Source of the DNA: Streptomyces sp. NBC_01497 | GTDB lineage: Bacteria; Actinomycetota; Actinomycetes; Streptomycetales; Streptomycetaceae | Direction of reading: 5' to 3' | Length of the DNA: 64,000 nt | Assembly: GCF_036250695.1 (NCBI RefSeq) | Contig: NZ_CP109427.1 | Coordinates: forward strand, 6,386,001-6,450,000 | In this document: piece after piece, positions 59,405 to 64,000 of the stretch | Position numbering within the stretch: position 1 is the stretch's first letter | Layout: every line of letters begins with the position of its first letter | Notes under the pieces: model-generated | The model's input: the letters and a program-made list of their open reading frames with translations, nothing else | Told to the model about the DNA's origin: nothing | Database searches by the model: none | Made by a program: the position numbers and the translations under genes

Positions 59405-60808
59405 TCAGACGCCCTTGCTGACCGAGCTCATGTTGAAGTCGGGCACCCGCAGGGCGGGCATCGCGGCCCGGGTGAACCAGTCGCCCCACTCGCGCGGCAG
59501 CGTCCGCTCCGTCCGCCCGGCCTCGGTGGCCCTGGCCAGCAGGCTGACCGGCGACTCGTTGAAGCGGAAGTTGTTGACCTCGCCGACGACCTCCCCGTTC
59601 TCCACCAGATACACGCCGTCCCTGGTCAGCCCGGTGAGCAGCAGGGTCGCCGGGTCCACCTCGCGGATGTACCACAGTGACGTGAGGAGCAGGCCACGCT
59701 CCGTTGCCGCCACCATCTGTGCCAGCGAGCGTTCGCCCACGCCCGCGCCGAGGCCGTCCAGGACGAGGTTGCCGATGCCGGGGGCCACCGGCAGCCCGGT
59801 CAGCTCCGCGCTCTGCCGCGTGGTGACCAGCCGGTCGAGGCGGCCGTCCTTGATCCAGTTCGTCGCGGTGAGGGGCAGGCCGTTGTCGAACACCGACGAG
59901 TCGTCGCCCGAGGAGTGCGCGACGACGAACGGCGCGCATTCGAGGCCCGGCTCGTCGGGATCGCTGCGCAGCGTCAGCGGCAGTCCGCTCAGCCGGTCGC
60001 CGACGCGCGTGCCGCCGCCTGGCTTGGAGAAGACCGTGCGGCCCTCCGCGGCGTCCCGGGCCGCCGACGACCACAGCTGGTAGATCAGCAGGTCCGCCAC
60101 GGCCGTCGGGGGGAGCAGCGTCTCGTAGCGGCCGGCGGGCAGTTCGACCTTCCGCTCCGCCCAGGCCAGCCGGCGCGCCAGGTCCTGTTCGAGGGCCAGC
60201 GGGTCGACGTCCTTGAAGTCGCGGGTGGCCTGCCCCGCCCAGGCGGAGCGCGTACGTCCGTGGGACTTCGCGTTCAGCTCCAGCGTGCCGCTCGGCTGGT
60301 CGTGGCGCAGCCGCACGCCCGTGGAGGTGCCGAGGTAGGTGGAGGTCAGCTCGTGGTGGGCGAATCCGTAGAGCTCACGGCCGCCCGCCCGGGCCCGCGC
60401 GAAGGACTCGCCGAGGGCGGGCGCGAAGTCCGTGAACACCGCGGAGGACGTCTCGCCCGGCGCGCCCGCGAAGTCGTCGGACAGCTCGGGGACGTCGATC
60501 AGCGGGCGCGCGTCGTCGGCGGGCTCCGCGCTTCTCGCCGCGGCCTCGGCCGCGCGGACGAGCGGTTCCAGGTCGTCGGCCGTGACGGCGGACCGGGACA
60601 CCACACCGGCGGCGGTGCCCTGCGCCCCGTCGACGGTGGCGATGACGGTCAGCGTCCGGCCGCGGGTCACGCCGTTGGTGGTCAGCGCGTTGCCGGCCCA
60701 CCGCAGGTTCGCCGAGGAGTTCTCGTCCGCGATGACCACGCAGCCGTCGGCCCGGGACAGGCCGAGGGCGCGCTCGACGATCTCGTGCGGTGTGATGACG
60801 GCGCTCAT
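59405..60808 (-). CDS. Metalloprotease TldE/PmbA-like subunit
   Basis: 467 residues, the non-catalytic partner of the TldD/TldE heterodimeric protease. It has the U62 family fold but no HExxxH motif. 'FVVAHSSGDDSSVFDNGLPLTATNWIKDGRL' and 'LLLTGLTRDGVYLVENGEVVGEVNNFRFNESPV' are family signatures. Its ATG overlaps the TldD stop (ATGA), so the subunits are made in equal amounts. In other bacteria the pair degrades unfolded peptides and matures some ribosomal peptides such as microcin B17. No precursor peptide gene is visible here. Confidence 0.92.
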   Translation of the reverse strand: MSAVITPHEIVERALGLSRADGCVVIADENSSANLRWAGNALTTNGVTRGRTLTVIATVDGAQGTAAGVVSRSAVTADDLEPLVRAAEAAARSAEPADDARPLIDVPELSDDFAGAPGETSSAVFTDFAPALGESFARARAGGRELYGFAHHELTSTYLGTSTGVRLRHDQPSGTLELNAKSHGRTRSAWAGQATRDFKDVDPLALEQDLARRLAWAERKVELPAGRYETLLPPTAVADLLIYQLWSSAARDAAEGRTVFSKPGGGTRVGDRLSGLPLTLRSDPDEPGLECAPFVVAHSSGDDSSVFDNGLPLTATNWIKDGRLDRLVTTRQSAELTGLPVAPGIGNLVLDGLGAGVGERSLAQMVAATERGLLLTSLWYIREVDPATLLLTGLTRDGVYLVENGEVVGEVNNFRFNESPVSLLARATEAGRTERTLPREWGDWFTRAAMPALRVPDFNMSSVSKGV

Positions 60809-62331
60809 CGCCCTGCCTCCTGCGTGGTGTTGAGGATGTTGACCCCGCGGAACAGTGCGGAGGGGCAGCCGTGCGACACGGCGGCCACCTGGCCGGGCTG
60901 CGCCTTGCCGCAGTTGAACGCGCCACCGAGCACGTAGGTCCCCGGGCCGCCGACGGCCTCCATCGACCCCCAGAAGTCCGTCGTCGTCGCCTGGTACGCG
61001 ACGTCCCGCAGCTGGCCCGCCAGCCTGCCGTTCTCGATGCGGAAGAACCGCTGGGCGGTGAACTGGAAGTTGTACCGCTGCATGTCGATCGACCAGGACC
61101 GGTCGCCCACGACGTAGATGCCGTGGTCGACGCCGCCGATCAGGTCCTCCGTCGACAGGCCGGCCGGATCCGGCCGCAGCGACACGTTCGCCATGCGCTG
61201 CACCGGCACATGGCCGGGGGAGTCCGCGTACGCGCAGCCGTTGGACCGCTCGAAGCCGGCCAGGTGCGCGATCCCGCGATCCAGCTGGTAGCCGACGAGG
61301 GTGCCGTCCTTGACGAGGTCCCACGACTGGGCCTCCACGCCCTCGTCGTCGTAGCCGATCGTGGCGAGGCCGTGCTCGGCGGTGCGGTCGCCCGTCACCT
61401 GCATCGCGGGTGAGCCGTACGTCAACGTGCCCAGCTGGTCGAACGTGGCGAACGAGGTGCCCGCGTACGCCGCCTCGAAGCCGAGCGCCCGGTCCAGCTC
61501 CGTGGCGTGCCCGACGGACTCGTGGATCGTCAGCCACAGGTTGGAGGGATCCACCACCAGGTCGTACGAGCCCGCCCGCACGCTCGGCGCACGCATCTTC
61601 TCGGCGAGCAGGGCGGGGATGCGCTCCAGCTCGCCGTCCCAGTCCCAGCCCGTGCCGGTCAGGTACTCCCAGCCGCGCCCGGCGGGCGGGGCGAGCGTGC
61701 GCATCGAGTCGAACTCGCCGCTCCCGCCGTCCACCGCGACGGCCGTCAGGGCGGGGTGCAGCCGCACCCGCTGCTGGGTGGTGACCGTGCCCGCGGTGTC
61801 CGCGTAGAACTTGTTCTCGTGCACCGTCATCAGCGACGCGTCCACATGCGCGACGCCCTCCGCGCGCAGCAGCCGCGCGCTCCACTCGGCGAGCAGCCCC
61901 GTCTTGTCCTCGTCGGGCACCGTGAACGGGTCGATGTCGTAGGCCGACACCCATGTCCTGTCCGCGTGCACCGGCTCCTCGGCGAGCGCCACCTGCCCGC
62001 CCGCCTCCCCGGCGGCCCGGACGACCCGCGCGGACAGCTTCGCCATGGCGACCGCCTGCGAGGCGACGCGCGCCGCGGCGTCCATCGTGCGGTCGACGCC
62101 GGACGCGAACCCCCAGGCGCCACCGTGCACCACCCGTACCGCGTACCCGATGTCCGTGCTGTCCGAGGACCCGGCGGCCTTCGCGTCGCGCAGCCGCCAG
62201 GACGCGTACCGCACGCGTTCGAAGCGGAAGTCGGCGTGTTCGGCCCCGAGTGCGCGCGCCCGCGCGAGGGCGGCATCCGCGAGCGCCCGCAGCGGCAGCT
62301 CAAGGAACGACTGATCTACCTCATGGCGCAC
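60805..62331 (-). CDS. tldD: Metalloprotease TldD-like catalytic subunit
   Basis: 508 residues. The zinc-binding motif is HESVGH in 'NLWLTIHESVGHATELDRALG', with a downstream conserved segment 'GLATIGYDDEGVEAQSW' and a C-terminal Cys-containing 'GGAFNCGKAQPGQVAAVSHGCP'. GTG 62331 is chosen: GGGGAG lies 8 nt upstream and the N terminus MRHEVDQSFLELPLRALAD matches the family; other in-frame starts upstream have no such site. Divergent from fabG. Forms an active protease with the coupled TldE subunit. Confidence 0.93.
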   Translation of the reverse strand: MRHEVDQSFLELPLRALADAALARARALGAEHADFRFERVRYASWRLRDAKAAGSSDSTDIGYAVRVVHGGAWGFASGVDRTMDAAARVASQAVAMAKLSARVVRAAGEAGGQVALAEEPVHADRTWVSAYDIDPFTVPDEDKTGLLAEWSARLLRAEGVAHVDASLMTVHENKFYADTAGTVTTQQRVRLHPALTAVAVDGGSGEFDSMRTLAPPAGRGWEYLTGTGWDWDGELERIPALLAEKMRAPSVRAGSYDLVVDPSNLWLTIHESVGHATELDRALGFEAAYAGTSFATFDQLGTLTYGSPAMQVTGDRTAEHGLATIGYDDEGVEAQSWDLVKDGTLVGYQLDRGIAHLAGFERSNGCAYADSPGHVPVQRMANVSLRPDPAGLSTEDLIGGVDHGIYVVGDRSWSIDMQRYNFQFTAQRFFRIENGRLAGQLRDVAYQATTTDFWGSMEAVGGPGTYVLGGAFNCGKAQPGQVAAVSHGCPSALFRGVNILNTTQEAGR

Positions 62332-62568
62332 AGCGGCCACTCCCCGGTTCGGCACGTCATCGTCAACCCGCAGTGAACCACGCGCGCGCGAGGGCCACCG
62401 TCCTTCGGAGGGTGTCCGCGCGGACCGCCGGACGGGCCGGACGCGGACGCGGACTGTGGGGATCCGACAGTGTGCGTCCCGAGGCCCTGTCGGGGGGCGA
62501 TCGCTGCTGGTGGCGGCCGAGCCGATAGGTTTCGGGTGTATGCACACCGCTAGGGAAAGGGTGATCCG

Positions 62569-63288
62569 TTGAGCCGCTCGGTTCTCGTCACCGGAGGAAA
62601 CCGGGGCATCGGCCTCGCCATCGCCCGCGCTTTCGCGGCAGGCGGCGACAAGGTCGCCATCACCTGCCGCTCGGGCGAACCGCCCGAGGAGCTGACCTCG
62701 CTGGGCGTGCTGGCCGTGCGCTGCGACATCACCGACACCGAGCAGGTGGAGCAGGCGTACAAGGAGATCGAGGAGAAGCACGGTCCCGTCGAGGTGCTGG
62801 TGGCCAACGCCGGTATCACCAAGGACCAGTTGCTGATGCGGATGTCCGAGGAGGACTTCACGTCCGTCCTCGACACCAATCTCACCGGGGCCTTCCGCGT
62901 GGTCAAGCGCGCCAACCGGGGCATGCTGCGGGCCAAGAAGGGCCGCGTCGTGCTGATCTCCTCGGTGGTCGGCCTGATGGGCAACCCGGGCCAGGCCAAC
63001 TACGCCGCGTCCAAGGCCGGACTTGTGGGGTTCGCGCGGTCGCTGGCGCGGGAGCTCGGCTCGCGGAACATCACCTTCAACGTCGTGGCACCCGGCTTCG
63101 TCCAGTCGGACATGACCGCGGTGCTCACCGACGAGCAGCGCGAAGCGGTCCTCGGACAGGTGCCGCTCAAGCGTTTCGGACTCGCCGAGGAGATCGCCGC
63201 GACGGTGCGCTTCCTCTCGTCCGACGACGCTTCGTACATCACTGGAGCCGTCATTCCCGTTGACGGCGGATTGGGCATGGGTCACTGA
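62569..63288 (+). CDS. fabG: 3-oxoacyl-ACP reductase
   Basis: A 239-residue classical SDR with TGGNRGIG near the N terminus, 'ANAGIT', Ser in 'VLISSVVGLMG', and YxxxK in 'NYAASKAGLVGFARSLARELG', all typical of FabG. The TTG start at 62569 has GGGAAAGG upstream. It is followed after 4 bp by fabI, the enoyl reductase of the next-but-one step of fatty-acid elongation, so the operon supplies both reductions of the cycle. A possible -10 TAGGTT (62526-62531) lies upstream, and an inverted repeat GGTGT/ACACC (62535-62548) sits in the leader. Confidence 0.95.
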   Translation: MSRSVLVTGGNRGIGLAIARAFAAGGDKVAITCRSGEPPEELTSLGVLAVRCDITDTEQVEQAYKEIEEKHGPVEVLVANAGITKDQLLMRMSEEDFTSVLDTNLTGAFRVVKRANRGMLRAKKGRVVLISSVVGLMGNPGQANYAASKAGLVGFARSLARELGSRNITFNVVAPGFVQSDMTAVLTDEQREAVLGQVPLKRFGLAEEIAATVRFLSSDDASYITGAVIPVDGGLGMGH

Positions 63289-63292
63289 TCAC

Positions 63293-64000
63293 ATGAGTGG
63301 AATCCTGGCAGGCAAGCGCATTCTCGTGACCGGGGTGCTCACGGAGGCGTCCATCGCCTTCCAGGCCGCCAAGGTGGCTCAGGAGGAGGGCGCCGAGGTC
63401 ATCCTGACCGGCTTCGGCCGGCTCTCCCTGGTCGAGCGCATCTCCCGGCGGCTGCCCAAGCCCGCGCCCGTCATCGAGCTGGACGTCACCAATCAGGAGC
63501 ACCTGGACGCCCTCGAAGGCCGGGTGCGTGAGCACCTCGGCGAGGACGCGAGCCTGGACGGGGTCGTGCACTCCATCGCCTTCGGCCCGCAGGGTGTCTT
63601 CAACTTCCTCGGTGCCGAGTGGGACGACGTGGCCACGGCCGTCCACGTCTCCGCGTTCTCGCTGAAGTCCCTGACCATGGCCTGCCTGCCGCTCATGGAG
63701 CAGCGCGGCGGCTCGGTCGTCGGCCTCACCTTCGACGCACAGACCGCGTGGCCCAAGTACGACTGGATGGGCGTCGCCAAGGCGGCCCTGGAGTCCACCA
63801 GCCGCTACCTGGCCCGCGACCTCGGCGCGAAGAACATCCGCTGCAACCTGATCTCGGCGGGCCCCCTCGGGTCGATGGCAGCCAAGTCCATCCCGGGGTT
63901 CAGCGAACTCGCGGACGTCTGGAACCACCGCGCCCCCATCGGCTGGGAGCTCTCCGACCCGGAGCCCGCGGGCCGCGGCATCGTCGCGCTCCTCTCGGAC
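63293..64000 (+). CDS. fabI: Enoyl-ACP reductase (NADH), InhA/FabI type, truncated by window end
   Basis: The first 236 residues of a FabI/InhA protein: the SDR-like 'GKRILVTGVLTEASIAFQAA' NADH-binding start, 'DGVVHSIAFGPQGVFN', 'LTFDAQTAWPKYDWMGVAK' with catalytic Tyr and Lys in Y-x6-K spacing, and the substrate-loop region 'AGPLGSMAAKSIPGF'. Length so far fits a 255-270 residue family. Start ATG 63293 is 4 bp after the fabG stop, so the genes are co-transcribed. In mycobacteria this enzyme is the isoniazid target. The gene runs off the window. Confidence 0.95.
   Translation, partial: MSGILAGKRILVTGVLTEASIAFQAAKVAQEEGAEVILTGFGRLSLVERISRRLPKPAPVIELDVTNQEHLDALEGRVREHLGEDASLDGVVHSIAFGPQGVFNFLGAEWDDVATAVHVSAFSLKSLTMACLPLMEQRGGSVVGLTFDAQTAWPKYDWMGVAKAALESTSRYLARDLGAKNIRCNLISAGPLGSMAAKSIPGFSELADVWNHRAPIGWELSDPEPAGRGIVALLSD

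Overview
The window is high-G+C actinobacterial chromosome, almost certainly Streptomyces. Third codon positions are strongly G/C-biased, GTG and TTG starts are frequent, several genes look leaderless, and the families are typical of the genus (ectABCD, Gbn, the Asp23/AmaP set, DUF3099, SpoIIE-type phosphatases). From memory, the gene order from the ectoine genes to fabG/fabI resembles the conserved chromosome core of S. coelicolor, read in reverse. I see no phage, IS, CRISPR array, rRNA or tRNA.

Layout. 0-8 kb: a TerD-family gene end, an SDR, a secreted GH3 glycosidase with its own promoter and a LacI-type operator, a GNAT, and an IclR regulator divergent from a semialdehyde dehydrogenase. 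8-16.7 kb: MarR coupled to a FUSC-family transporter with an unusual C-terminal extension, a PAS/GAF/PP2C/ATPase phosphatase, a FrnE-like DsbA protein and a class V aminotransferase. 16.8-20.5 kb: ectABCD on the minus strand, with a strong hairpin between ectB and ectC. 20.5-25 kb: a long gene-poor leader, a second class V aminotransferase, an amidohydrolase and an LAETG sortase substrate. 25-35.3 kb: late cobalamin genes (CobE/CobC fusion, cobB, cobO, a ChlID-type chelatase subunit, cobQ, cbiB) behind a cobalamin riboswitch, with a ZIP transporter inserted. No cobN is present. 35.5-37.1 kb: a phosphate (Pit) permease preceded by PHO-box-like repeats.

37.4-64 kb: a class II aldolase, an alpha/beta hydrolase, an unknown 477-residue protein, an ABC-F ATPase behind a 7-codon leader ORF, the small DNA-binding protein Gbn with GATC clusters upstream, an enoyl-CoA hydratase, an L,D-transpeptidase lipoprotein, a six-gene Asp23/AmaP envelope-stress cluster, an atypical SDR, a DEDDh exonuclease with BRCT, a VIT1-type transporter, a zinc alcohol dehydrogenase, moaA, two small conserved genes, a GlsB-type membrane protein, tyrS, the TldD/TldE protease pair, and fabG followed by a truncated fabI (fatty-acid elongation).

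The best leads are regulatory and small-scale: the leader peptide before the ABC-F gene, GATC clusters around gbn, the ectB-ectC hairpin, several genes with the same -10-to-ATG spacing, a 30-bp tandem repeat that copies a gene's stop codon five times, long perfect palindromes, and a few small ORFs. I did not find a complete novel system that I could defend from sequence alone.
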